Positions 43,310 through 50,868 of a DNA stretch of 64,000 nucleotides are shown here, in pieces (position 1 is the first letter of the stretch; each line of letters starts with the position of its first letter). The translations under genes and the position numbers were made by a program. Source of the DNA: Hominilimicola fabiformis (GTDB taxonomy: Bacteria; Bacillota; Clostridia; UBA1381); contig NZ_JAJEQM010000007.1 in assembly GCF_020687385.1 (NCBI RefSeq), positions 1-64,000 of the forward strand, given 5' to 3'. Under the pieces are notes generated by a model. The model made no database searches, was not told the DNA's origin, and saw nothing but the letters and a program-made list of their open reading frames with translations.

Positions 43310-43339
43310 TTGACGGCCAATAGGGGGGGATGGTACAAT
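43310..43339 (+). promoter_or_regulatory. Promoter of the HxlR gene
   Basis: TTGACG (43310-43315), 18 bases, TACAAT (43334-43339) with TGG before it. Confidence 0.6.
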
Positions 43340-43381
43340 TAAATTGTAAATAACAATTAGATATTATGGCGGAGGTAGCAT

Positions 43382-43717
43382 ATGAACGAGAAAACAAAAG
43401 AACTTCCGGCTTGTCCTGTGGAAACCACCTTGACATTGATTGGCGACAAATGGAAGGTTTTGATATTAAGGGATTTAATGTCCGGAACAAAGCGTTTTGG
43501 CGAGTTGAAAAAATCCATCGGCACGGTATCGCAAAAGGTGTTGACTGCACAGCTTCGTGATATGGAAGCGAACGGACTTGTGCACAGAGATGTATATGCC
43601 GAAGTTCCGCCAAGAGTGGAATATTCTTTGACGGAATTGGGTCAAAGTCTCAAACCGATACTTGACGCTATGTGGAACTGGGGAGAGGACTACAAAAACA
43701 GCGTAACAGGAAATTAA
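43382..43717 (+). CDS. HxlR-family regulator
   Basis: A 111-residue winged-helix protein with the HxlR hallmarks: CPVETTLTLIGDKWKVLILRDL at the start, KRFGELKKSIGTVSQKVLTA as recognition helices and the wing RVEYSLTELGQSL. The N-terminal Cys is the redox-sensitive position in several relatives, so it may sense electrophiles or oxidants. It is divergent from the SnoaL gene, with operators between. GGAGG precedes the ATG. Confidence 0.9.
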   Translation: MNEKTKELPACPVETTLTLIGDKWKVLILRDLMSGTKRFGELKKSIGTVSQKVLTAQLRDMEANGLVHRDVYAEVPPRVEYSLTELGQSLKPILDAMWNWGEDYKNSVTGN

Positions 43718-43892
43718 AATTTTTGTGTGACAACAGGAATTATGATATACGGTAATTCTTGAATAATCCTTATAACTTGTGCCAAACGGTATATATAAAA
43801 TCGTTTAAGTCACAGTTGTCAGGAGCGAGTTGGAGTAAGGTATTGTAACTAAACAATCTATTCTCAATATTGAATTAATTTACAAAAAACAG

Positions 43893-43922
43893 GAGCTAAC
43901 TGATTTGACTTTCAGTTAGCTC
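43893..43922 (-). terminator. Terminator of the 93-aa gene
   Basis: GAGCTAACTGA pairs with TCAGTTAGCTC; on the minus strand the stem is followed by CTGTTTTTTG. Confidence 0.8.
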
Positions 43923-43928
43923 TTTGGA

Positions 43929-44210
43929 TTATATACCGAGAATTGATTTCAATTCAGGCTTATTTCCTATTCGCCACATAAGAACAAGATCAAAGCAAGC
44001 TAATTGATCTAGCTCAGAAGGACCATCAAGCATATATCTATGTTTTTCAAAAATGGGAGCATACTCAATAACGATTTTCTTCAAAGCTACATTGTTGAGC
44101 ATTGTAATTCTGTTGGGTTCGATAATAAAAGATAATAGCATTTTTGAAACAGATAAACCTGTTGTATCTTTTATATACTTAAATAAATTTTGTTTTTTAT
44201 TATTTTTCAT
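43929..44210 (-). CDS. Hypothetical protein, 93 aa
   Basis: I do not recognise this protein. It is a basic N-terminal, mainly helical soluble protein (LSVSKMLLSFIIEPNRITML ... CFDLVLMWRIGNKPELKSIL) with no signal peptide. The ribosome site is poor, but the gene is followed by a clean terminator on its own strand, which supports transcription. No partner is obvious; it lies between an HxlR regulator and an IS remnant. Confidence 0.5.
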   Translation of the reverse strand: MKNNKKQNLFKYIKDTTGLSVSKMLLSFIIEPNRITMLNNVALKKIVIEYAPIFEKHRYMLDGPSELDQLACFDLVLMWRIGNKPELKSILGI

Positions 44211-44541
44211 ATAACAATACCTATATTATTTGCAATCGTATTTTACGTATAATCATATATAAAATTCTTTTTTGAATTTCAACATTTCTATTCTTACGGA
44301 CAATTTTATTCCATATGCGAAACATATTGTATGTGGAAAAATAAGACGGATTATCTCTGTTAAGTGTAAGACAAAAACTCATCATTAAGTACATTTATTG
44401 TATCATATTGCGTTGAAATAATCAAGCGTAGTGTATAAAGTCATCTTGAATTTGCAATATAAGTTCAACGAGCAAAAATAACTCAAAGGAAAAATTCGGT
44501 ATAATAGAATTGCAACGATTATTAGTGAAAGGATAAGCTCT

Positions 44542-44643
44542 ATGAATCACTATACACAGGTTGGTACAAAAGAACGAGAAAAGATACTATTTTTCTCTAA
44601 AATGTATTTAAAACATATTGAAAAAAATGTTGTTATATGTTAA
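44542..44643 (+). pseudogene. IS30-family transposase, N-terminal scrap
   Basis: 33 codons, beginning NHYTQVGTKEREKILFFSK, match the start of IS30-type transposases, preceded by AAAGGATAAGC. The frame then runs to a stop within a sequence that does not continue the transposase. The rest of the 464-base gap 44211-44674 holds no gene that I can recognise. Confidence 0.55.
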
Positions 44644-44646
44644 AAT
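44618..44646 (+). promoter_or_regulatory. Promoter of the TAXI-GltS operon, inside IS30 scrap
   Basis: TTGAAA (44618-44623), 17 bases, TAAAAT (44641-44646). It overlaps the end of the IS30 fragment, which may have supplied the promoter. Confidence 0.6.
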
Positions 44647-44674
44647 AAATTGTTAAAAGAAATGGAGGGAGAAC

Positions 44675-45613
44675 ATGAAAAAAGTTTTATATATTTTAAT
44701 CGCAGCGATCTCGGTAATGGCATTTTCGGGGTGCGGGATGAAAAACACAGTACAGATTGGTACGGGTGATGTGAATGGTACATATTATGCTTACGGCACG
44801 GAGTTAGCGGAAATATTAAACAATAACAGTGATGTTTATTTTAAAGTACGAAAAACAGCCGGTTCGGCGGCGAATTTACGTTTAATATCTCAAGAATATG
44901 TTGACATTGCATTTGTACAAAGTGATGTTATGAAAGACGCATACAACGGAACAGGATATTTTGACAAGGAATACAAAGGTTATTCGGCTATTGCCGGGTT
45001 ATATACAGAGGCGATACAAGTTGCAGTACCGAAAGATTCGGATATAAATTCAATAAGCGATTTATACGGAAAAAGTGTATCGCTTGGAGAAAAAGAATCG
45101 GGTGTATTACAAAATTCAAAACAAATATTATCGGCATACGGTTTAAACGAAAGTATGGTTGACGCTAAGTATTTATCATACACTGACGCAGCAAAAGCGA
45201 TGAAAAACGGAAATCTTGACGCATTTTTCTGTACAGCCGGAACACCGACTCGTGCAATAACAGAAATTTCAGACGATATAAAGCTTATCCCTATTGACGG
45301 AACTGTTGCGGACAGACTTACAGAGCAATACAACGGATATGTAAAACATACAATAAAAGCAAACACATATGACGGACAAACAGAAGATATTAAGACACTC
45401 GGTGTGAAAATGGTACTGATTGCGAGTGACAAGATGTCAGACGACAGAGTAAAGTCAATTACAAAAAACATCTTCGACAACAGCAACAAGTTTGGTTTTG
45501 CCAAAGATGATACATTCGATATGAACTTTGCAACAGAAAATATTACTATACCGTTCCACAAAGGTGCAAGCGAATATTATGCGGAAAACGGAGTAAATGT
45601 TGCAACAAAATAA
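44675..45613 (+). CDS. TAXI-family lipoprotein solute-binding protein
   Basis: A 312-residue extracellular binding protein tethered by a lipid at Cys20 (lipobox AFSGC). IGTGDVNGTYYAYGTELAEIL, the ligand-gripping motif KVRKTAGSAANLRLI and VDIAFVQSDV identify the TRAP-associated extracytoplasmic immunogenic (TAXI) family, whose known ligands include glutamate and related organic acids. No TRAP membrane subunit (DctQM-like) is adjacent; a GltS symporter follows 13-22 bases downstream. GGAGGGAG precedes the ATG. Confidence 0.9.
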   Translation: MKKVLYILIAAISVMAFSGCGMKNTVQIGTGDVNGTYYAYGTELAEILNNNSDVYFKVRKTAGSAANLRLISQEYVDIAFVQSDVMKDAYNGTGYFDKEYKGYSAIAGLYTEAIQVAVPKDSDINSISDLYGKSVSLGEKESGVLQNSKQILSAYGLNESMVDAKYLSYTDAAKAMKNGNLDAFFCTAGTPTRAITEISDDIKLIPIDGTVADRLTEQYNGYVKHTIKANTYDGQTEDIKTLGVKMVLIASDKMSDDRVKSITKNIFDNSNKFGFAKDDTFDMNFATENITIPFHKGASEYYAENGVNVATK

Positions 45614-45635
45614 ATAAAAAGGGGAAATGCAAAAC

Positions 45636-46826
45636 ATGAATCAGATTTCTTTAGATATGTACCAAACGCTTGGTATGGCGGTTGCGGTATTGTTTTTGGG
45701 AGCGTTTTTGAAAAAACGTATAAAATTCCTTGAAACATTTTGTATTCCGTCACCGGTTGTCGGAGGATTGATATTTGCAATTGTTTCGTGTATACTGTAT
45801 GCGACAGGAATTTTGGAAATATCATTTGACGAAACACTTAAAAATGTATGTATGGTAATATTTTTCACATCGGTAGGATTTCAAGCAAACTTGAAAGTAT
45901 TAAAAAGCGGCGGACTAAGCCTTGTGGTATTTTTAGTTTGCGTAATAGTGCTTATTATAAGCCAAAACCTTGTTTCGGTAGGATTGGCAAAGTTGGTCGG
46001 GGTAAGTCCGCTTATAGGACTTAGCACAGGCTCAATACCTATGGTCGGCGGACACGGTACAGCCGGAGCATTCGGACCTGTACTTGAGGACTTAGGAATC
46101 TCGGGTGCGTCAACACTTTGTACAGCGGCGGCAACATTCGGATTGGTAGCCGGCTCACTTATGGGCGGCCCTATTGGCAGACGACTTATATTAAAGCACG
46201 ACCTTTTAAAAACTGCCGTTATGGAAGATGACGCAACACTTGTTGAGGATGAAAAGAAACACAAGAGAAGTGTAAGTATGTATGCACCTGCAACATATCA
46301 AATTGCCATAGCAATGGGACTGGGAACGATTGTTTCGTGGGCACTGAGCAAAACAGGAATGACCTTTCCAATATACATAGGTGCAATGATAGTTGCGGCG
46401 GCAATGCGAAACATAAGCGAACACACAAACCTCTTCACCGTAAATATGGGTGAAATAAATGATATAGGTGGTATATGTCTTTCATTGTTCTTGGGCATAG
46501 CAATGATTACATTGAAATTATGGCAACTTGCATCATTGGCACTTCCGCTATTGATACTTCTTGCAGGACAAGTTGCGTTGATGTTTGTATTTACGTATTT
46601 CGTTCTATTTAACGTAATGGGCAGAAATTATGACGCGGCAGTGCTTGCGGCAGGTACTTGCGGTTTCGGAATGGGTGCAACACCTAATGCAATGGCAAAT
46701 ATGCAGGCACTTACAGAAAAATATGTGCCGTCAGTAAAGGCATACTTGCTTGTACCGATTATAGGCAGTATGTTTGCAGACTTTTTAAATAGTTTAACAA
46801 TAACTTTCTTTATAAATTTGTTCTAA
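45636..46826 (+). CDS. gltS: GltS-family sodium/glutamate symporter
   Basis: A 396-residue membrane protein with about 10-12 hydrophobic segments. IPSPVVGGLIFA, GSIPMVGGHGTAGAFGPVL and CGFGMGATPNAMANMQAL are the paired re-entrant loop motifs of the GltS (ESS) sodium/glutamate symporters. Two ATGs (45627 and 45636) are in frame; 45636 has better spacing from GGGG. Placed directly after a TAXI binding protein, it may take substrate from that protein in place of the usual TRAP channel. Probably the second gene of the operon. Confidence 0.9.
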   Translation: MNQISLDMYQTLGMAVAVLFLGAFLKKRIKFLETFCIPSPVVGGLIFAIVSCILYATGILEISFDETLKNVCMVIFFTSVGFQANLKVLKSGGLSLVVFLVCVIVLIISQNLVSVGLAKLVGVSPLIGLSTGSIPMVGGHGTAGAFGPVLEDLGISGASTLCTAAATFGLVAGSLMGGPIGRRLILKHDLLKTAVMEDDATLVEDEKKHKRSVSMYAPATYQIAIAMGLGTIVSWALSKTGMTFPIYIGAMIVAAAMRNISEHTNLFTVNMGEINDIGGICLSLFLGIAMITLKLWQLASLALPLLILLAGQVALMFVFTYFVLFNVMGRNYDAAVLAAGTCGFGMGATPNAMANMQALTEKYVPSVKAYLLVPIIGSMFADFLNSLTITFFINLF

Positions 46827-46848
46827 GAGTGATATGGAGGGATTTATT

Positions 46849-47016
46849 ATGAAAAAGAAACCATTTATAACAGTTGAAACAGAAAATCTTGCAGTACCGG
46901 AAGTTCACATCGACAAAGAAGATGTAGAAGAAACAACCGATACGGACGATACAGAAACCATTACATATGACAACGTGGCAGTGCCGGAAATACATATAAA
47001 GCGTAAAAATAAATAG
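46849..47016 (+). CDS. Small acidic protein with repeated AVPEVHI motif
   Basis: A 55-residue hydrophilic protein with no membrane segment. ENLAVPEVHIDKE and YDNVAVPEIHIKRK repeat an N-x-AVPE-(V/I)-HI motif about 30 residues apart, with an acidic stretch (DVEETTDTDDTETI) between. GGAGG at 46836-46840 fixes the ATG at 46849. It follows gltS by 22 bases and may be cotranscribed. Function unknown; the repeats suggest a partner-binding peptide. Confidence 0.55.
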   Translation: MKKKPFITVETENLAVPEVHIDKEDVEETTDTDDTETITYDNVAVPEIHIKRKNK

Positions 47017-47109
47017 TAGATTTTCACATTTTACTTATAAAATGAATAGAAAACCATAAAAAGCATATTATAAATTCATACAGAAAAAAACTTTACGGAG
47101 GATATAAGT

Positions 47110-48282
47110 ATGAAGAAAGTAATATGCTTTTTTATTTGCGTATGTTTTATGATGCAGAGTGTTGTTGTATTTGCCGAAGGCAATACCGATTTAGGACTTA
47201 ATGCAAAATCAGCAATACTTATGGAGGAATCGACAGGTAATATACTTTACGAAAGCAATCCCGACGAGAGATTACCTATTGCAAGCGTTACAAAAGTTAT
47301 GACTATGCTCCTTATAATGGAGGCTGTTGACAGTGGAAAGATAAGCCTTGACGATATGGTCACTGTAAGTGAAAATGCAATGAGTTACGGCGGAAGTACA
47401 ATGTTTTTGGAAACAGGAGAACAACTTACTGTAAATGATATGCTGAAAGGTATTGCGGTTGCAAGTGCGAATGACGGTTGTGTGGCAATGGCAGAACATC
47501 TTGCAGGCAGTGAAAGTGCGTTTGTGGATATGATGAATGAAAAGGCGAAGGAACTTGGTATGGAAAATACTCATTTTATGAACACAAACGGACTTGATGA
47601 AGATGACCATTATTCAAGTGCAAGAGATGTTGCGATAATGTCAAGGGAATTGATGAAACATGAAACGATTTTCAATTACACGTCAATATGGATGGACACA
47701 CTTCGCGGCGGAAAGTTCCAGCTTGCGAACACAAATAAATTGATACGTTTTTATGACGGTGCAAACGGACTGAAAACTGGCTCAACATCAAAGGCACTAT
47801 GTTGTTTGAGTGCAGCGGCAAAAAGAAATGATATGCAGCTTATAGCCGTTGTACTCGGTGCACCGACTTCGGCAGAAAGATTTGCGTCAGCAAAATCACT
47901 TCTTGATTACGGATTTGCAAATTATGCGGTAAACACACAAATAACCGCCGGAGATGAAGTGCAGAAAATAGCGGTTGAAAAGGGCGTAGACAAAGAAGTG
48001 GGCGTTGTTGCAGGTGACAGTTGCTCAACGCTTGTGAAAAAAGGACAAGAGGACAATATTACCAAGGAAATAAAAATAGACGAAACGATTACCGCACCGA
48101 TAGAGGCAGGACAAAAAATAGGAACTATGACAATAAGCCGTGATGGTGAAGTTATAGCGGATATTGATTTGAATGCGTCGTCGACAGTTGAGAAAAAGGG
48201 AATAGGACTTATAATAAAAGACTTTTTCGCAACTATTTTCTTCGGAAGCAATAACGATACAGAAGAAAACAGCGAGATTTAA
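47110..48282 (+). CDS. D-alanyl-D-alanine carboxypeptidase (DacF/PBP5-type)
   Basis: A 390-residue S11-family serine peptidase that trims the terminal D-Ala of peptidoglycan stem peptides outside the membrane. Signal peptide (1-22), catalytic Ser59/Lys62 (SVTK), SAN triad (119-121) and KTG (222-224) are all present, followed by a PBP5-C-like domain (about 255-350) and a C-terminal amphipathic helix (GLIIKDFFATIFFGS) for membrane contact. GGAGGATATAAGT precedes the ATG. No operon link to its neighbours is evident. Confidence 0.9.
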   Translation: MKKVICFFICVCFMMQSVVVFAEGNTDLGLNAKSAILMEESTGNILYESNPDERLPIASVTKVMTMLLIMEAVDSGKISLDDMVTVSENAMSYGGSTMFLETGEQLTVNDMLKGIAVASANDGCVAMAEHLAGSESAFVDMMNEKAKELGMENTHFMNTNGLDEDDHYSSARDVAIMSRELMKHETIFNYTSIWMDTLRGGKFQLANTNKLIRFYDGANGLKTGSTSKALCCLSAAAKRNDMQLIAVVLGAPTSAERFASAKSLLDYGFANYAVNTQITAGDEVQKIAVEKGVDKEVGVVAGDSCSTLVKKGQEDNITKEIKIDETITAPIEAGQKIGTMTISRDGEVIADIDLNASSTVEKKGIGLIIKDFFATIFFGSNNDTEENSEI

Positions 48283-48300
48283 AAAAATATAATAAAATTG

Positions 48301-48389
48301 TTGACAAAATAATTTATGTATGGTAGTATATATATATGGTTAGTAAAAACTAACCATATATTTTTAATCTGTCGTTAGTTTATACTAAC
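48301..48389 (+). promoter_or_regulatory. DUF2325 promoter with two metal boxes
   Basis: TTGACA (48301-48306), 17 bases, TAGTAT (48324-48329). Box A: an 11-base-arm perfect palindrome (48334-48359) centred on GGTTAGT-AAAA-ACTAACC. Box B: GTTAGT-TTAT-ACTAAC (48374-48389). Both lie at or after the start site, expected of repressor operators. Confidence 0.85.
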
Positions 48390-48410
48390 TAAGAATAAGA
48401 GGTGTGTTAA

Positions 48411-48701
48411 GTGAGTATTGTAATAGTAGGCGGTCACGACAGAATGCACTGCCGATATAAAGAAATATGCAAAAAATTCGGATGCAAATGTAAAGTGTTT
48501 ACGCAATGTCCTGCGGATTTTAAAAATCAGATAGGCAATCCGGATATAGTTATTGTGTTCACAGGAACGGTAGCACATAAAATGGTAAGAGTTGCGTCAG
48601 GTCAGGCTGAAAAGTCGGGTGCAATTATAAAGCATTGTAATTCATCAAGTGCTTGTGCATTGAATGATGCACTTACAGAATGTTTCTGCAAAGCAGTATA
48701 A
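48411..48701 (+). CDS. DUF2325 protein
   Basis: A 96-residue protein of the DUF2325 family. The Rossmann-like VIVGGHDRMHCRYKEICKKFGC and the later DIVIVFTGTVAHKMVRVA, HCNSSSACALNDAL are the family pattern, with Cys/His residues that could bind metal. The family often lies beside ferrous-iron transport genes in clostridia. It starts at GTG after AAGAGGTGTG. It is directly behind two metal-box operators, and DUF3793 and flavodoxin genes follow, so it belongs to an iron-limitation group. Exact role unknown. Confidence 0.85.
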   Translation: MSIVIVGGHDRMHCRYKEICKKFGCKCKVFTQCPADFKNQIGNPDIVIVFTGTVAHKMVRVASGQAEKSGAIIKHCNSSSACALNDALTECFCKAV

Positions 48702-48718
48702 ATATTTTTAATATTAGG

Positions 48719-48732
48719 TTAGTCTAAACTAA
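48719..48732 (+). promoter_or_regulatory. Metal box before DUF3793
   Basis: TTAG-TCTAAA-CTAA (48719-48732), extended GGTTAGT-CTAA-ACTAATC, 19 bases before the DUF3793 ATG. Confidence 0.75.
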
Positions 48733-48750
48733 TCATAAAGGAGAAAATTT

Positions 48751-49320
48751 ATGCCGACAGAATATATTTTAGCATATCATTGTGCACCGGCATTTGCGGG
48801 GATAAAACCGTCTAATATAGCCTCGTGCAGTAAGCGTGAAAATCCGAATATAACCGTTCAGATAAAAATGCTTAACGAAAAGCTTAATAAAAACGATATT
48901 TACATAGATGTTTTGTGCGAATGCGGTGAACGTGTGCTTTTAATGGTGTATCGAAAACAGAAATTGTGCGAATACTTGCAAAGAGATGATATAAAATCAT
49001 TTTTGTGCGATAACGGTTATCCAAAAGAGTTTTCATTAGCAAAATATTTGGCAATATTAAAGTCAAGGATATATGCACAAAGATTGATGAATAAGGAATT
49101 TCCGCACGAAATCGGAGCATTTCTCGGTTATCCTTTGCATGACATATACGGTTTTATAAATCATAAACACCAAGGCTGTCTTTTGACAGGTGAATGGAAA
49201 GTTTATGAAAACACAGAGCAAGCAAAAAAATTATTCTGTCGTTATAATAAATGCCGTAAGGCAGTAATTAAAAGAATTAATGAGGGAAGAACTCTAACAG
49301 ATTTATTTTGTATAGCATAA
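48751..49320 (+). CDS. DUF3793 protein
   Basis: A 189-residue cytosolic protein of the DUF3793 family: YHCAPAFAGIKPSNIASC, LLMVYRKQKL, and the block EFPHEIGAFLGYPLHDIYGF, then CLLTGEWKVYEN. Its function is unestablished, but it is regularly found with flavodoxin, DUF2325 and iron-transport genes in gut Firmicutes and is expected to be induced by iron starvation. It has its own metal box just upstream and is followed 48 bases later by the flavodoxin. Confidence 0.85.
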   Translation: MPTEYILAYHCAPAFAGIKPSNIASCSKRENPNITVQIKMLNEKLNKNDIYIDVLCECGERVLLMVYRKQKLCEYLQRDDIKSFLCDNGYPKEFSLAKYLAILKSRIYAQRLMNKEFPHEIGAFLGYPLHDIYGFINHKHQGCLLTGEWKVYENTEQAKKLFCRYNKCRKAVIKRINEGRTLTDLFCIA

Positions 49321-49368
49321 CTGCAAGGGCAGTTTGTTAATAATTATTTTTTGAGGAGGTTCATACAA

Positions 49369-49797
49369 ATGAGCAAAACAGCAATTATTTATTGGAGTGG
49401 AACAGGTAATACCGAGGCAATGGCAAATGCAATATTTGACGGTGCAAAAGAGGTTAATGCAGATACAAAACTATTTTCAGTTGACCAGATAACAGCTGAT
49501 GAGGCAAAGGATTATAATAATTTGATTTTTGGTTGCCCTGCAATGGGTGCAGAGGAACTTGAAGAAGGTGAATTTGAACCGTTTTTCGCAGAACTTGAGG
49601 GTAATCTTTCGGGTAAAAATGTAGCATTGTTCGGCTCATACGGTTGGGGCGACGGTGAATGGATGCGTGAATGGGAAAAGAGAGTTACTGACGCAGGCGC
49701 AAAGCTTGCCAATGAAAGCGTAATCGCAAATGATTCGCCTGATGAGGACGCTGTCACAGCGTGCAACGGTTTAGGTAAAATTGTAGCAGCGCTATGA
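49369..49797 (+). CDS. Flavodoxin
   Basis: A 142-residue FMN electron carrier. IIYWSGTGNTEAMA is the phosphate loop; FGCPAMGAEELEEGEFEPF and LFGSYGWGDGEWM contain the isoalloxazine-binding loops of short-chain flavodoxins. It replaces ferredoxin under iron limitation. GAGGAGG fixes the ATG at 49369. It ends the DUF2325-DUF3793-flavodoxin run and is followed by a terminator. Confidence 0.95.
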   Translation: MSKTAIIYWSGTGNTEAMANAIFDGAKEVNADTKLFSVDQITADEAKDYNNLIFGCPAMGAEELEEGEFEPFFAELEGNLSGKNVALFGSYGWGDGEWMREWEKRVTDAGAKLANESVIANDSPDEDAVTACNGLGKIVAAL

Positions 49798-49822
49798 TTA
49801 AATAGACTTCCCTAAGAGAAAA

Positions 49823-49861
49823 AATCTGAGTAGGTCATATTGGCTTGCTCAGATTTTTTTT
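49823..49861 (+). terminator. Flavodoxin terminator
   Basis: AATCTGAG (49823-49830) pairs with CTCAGATT (49848-49855), followed by T8. Confidence 0.85.
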
Positions 49862-49873
49862 GTAAATAAATGC

Positions 49874-49902
49874 TTGTCTTTTTATAGCATTTAGAATATA
49901 AT
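49874..49902 (+). promoter_or_regulatory. Promoter of the ROK kinase gene
   Basis: TTGTCT (49874-49879), 17 bases, TATAAT (49897-49902). Confidence 0.65.
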
Positions 49903-49927
49903 ATAATAAAAAGTGCAGGTGAAGAAA

Positions 49928-50848
49928 ATGAAATATTACATAGGAATAGATTTGGGCGGTACAAATATTGCCGGCGGATTGGTTGATGAAAACGGCAAAA
50001 TATTGAAAAAATTATCAGTACCGACAGAAGTTGAACGTGGGGAAAATGCGATAATAGATAATATCTCCGATTTGTGCGGAAAAATTTGTGATGAAAACAA
50101 TATCAAGCTGTCGCAAGTTGAAAAAATAGGAATAGGAGTACCGGGAACGGTCGATTCCGAAAACGGAATGATTATGTTTGCGTGCAATCTTAATTTTAAT
50201 AAAGTAAGTATAAAGCCGATTGAAGAAAAGTGCGGTGTATCGGTTAAAATATTGAATGACGCGGATGCAGCGGCATACGGTGAATATGTTGCGTCGGGAA
50301 GTAAGGCGGATAGCTTTATTTGTATAACTCTCGGAACGGGAATAGGCTCGGGAATTATAATAAACGGCAAGATATATAACGGTTTTAACGGTGCCGGCGG
50401 TGAAATCGGCCATACTACGTTGATAAAGGACGGCGTGCAATGCTCGTGCGGTCGGAAAGGGTGTTGGGAAAAATATGCGTCCGCTACCGCACTTGTTGCA
50501 CAGACAAAAGCGGCGATAAAAAATAATCCCGAAAGCATAATGTCAAAAGAAACAGTTATAAACGGACAAACGGCTTTTCGTGCGGCTGATAAAGGCGATG
50601 AAACCGCATTAAAGGTTGTAGAAAAATATATTGAATACGTTGCAGAGGGATTGGTGAATGTAATTAATATATTTCAACCTAAAAAGGTCGTAATCGGCGG
50701 CGGTATCAGCCGAGAGGGTGAGCCGTTTATAAGCAGAGTAAGAGAATTTGTTTATAAGTATGATTATAATAAATACCTTGACAAAACCGAAATAACCGCG
50801 GCAGAATTGTTTAACGACGCAGGTATCGTCGGTGCGGCATTATATTAA
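49928..50848 (+). CDS. ROK-family sugar kinase (glucokinase-like)
   Basis: A 306-residue cytosolic kinase. IGIDLGGTNIAGGLVD is the phosphate-1 ATP loop. GGEIGHTTL plus CSCGRKGCWE (Cys172, Cys174, Cys179 with the preceding His) form the ROK zinc site, and the core has the DADAAAYGEY catalytic-Asp region. Glucokinase is the usual activity; N-acetyl sugar or galactose kinases exist in the family. It has its own promoter and lies 20 bases before the galactanase gene, so a link to galactan use is possible. AGGTGAAGAAA precedes the ATG. Confidence 0.9.
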   Translation: MKYYIGIDLGGTNIAGGLVDENGKILKKLSVPTEVERGENAIIDNISDLCGKICDENNIKLSQVEKIGIGVPGTVDSENGMIMFACNLNFNKVSIKPIEEKCGVSVKILNDADAAAYGEYVASGSKADSFICITLGTGIGSGIIINGKIYNGFNGAGGEIGHTTLIKDGVQCSCGRKGCWEKYASATALVAQTKAAIKNNPESIMSKETVINGQTAFRAADKGDETALKVVEKYIEYVAEGLVNVINIFQPKKVVIGGGISREGEPFISRVREFVYKYDYNKYLDKTEITAAELFNDAGIVGAALY

Positions 50849-50868
50849 TTAAATATAAGGAGAAGAAA

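Noticed and set aside
44211-44541. Inverted-repeat end of a complete insertion sequence
   Set aside because: Only the transposase start is recognisable; no second terminal repeat or remaining transposase was found.
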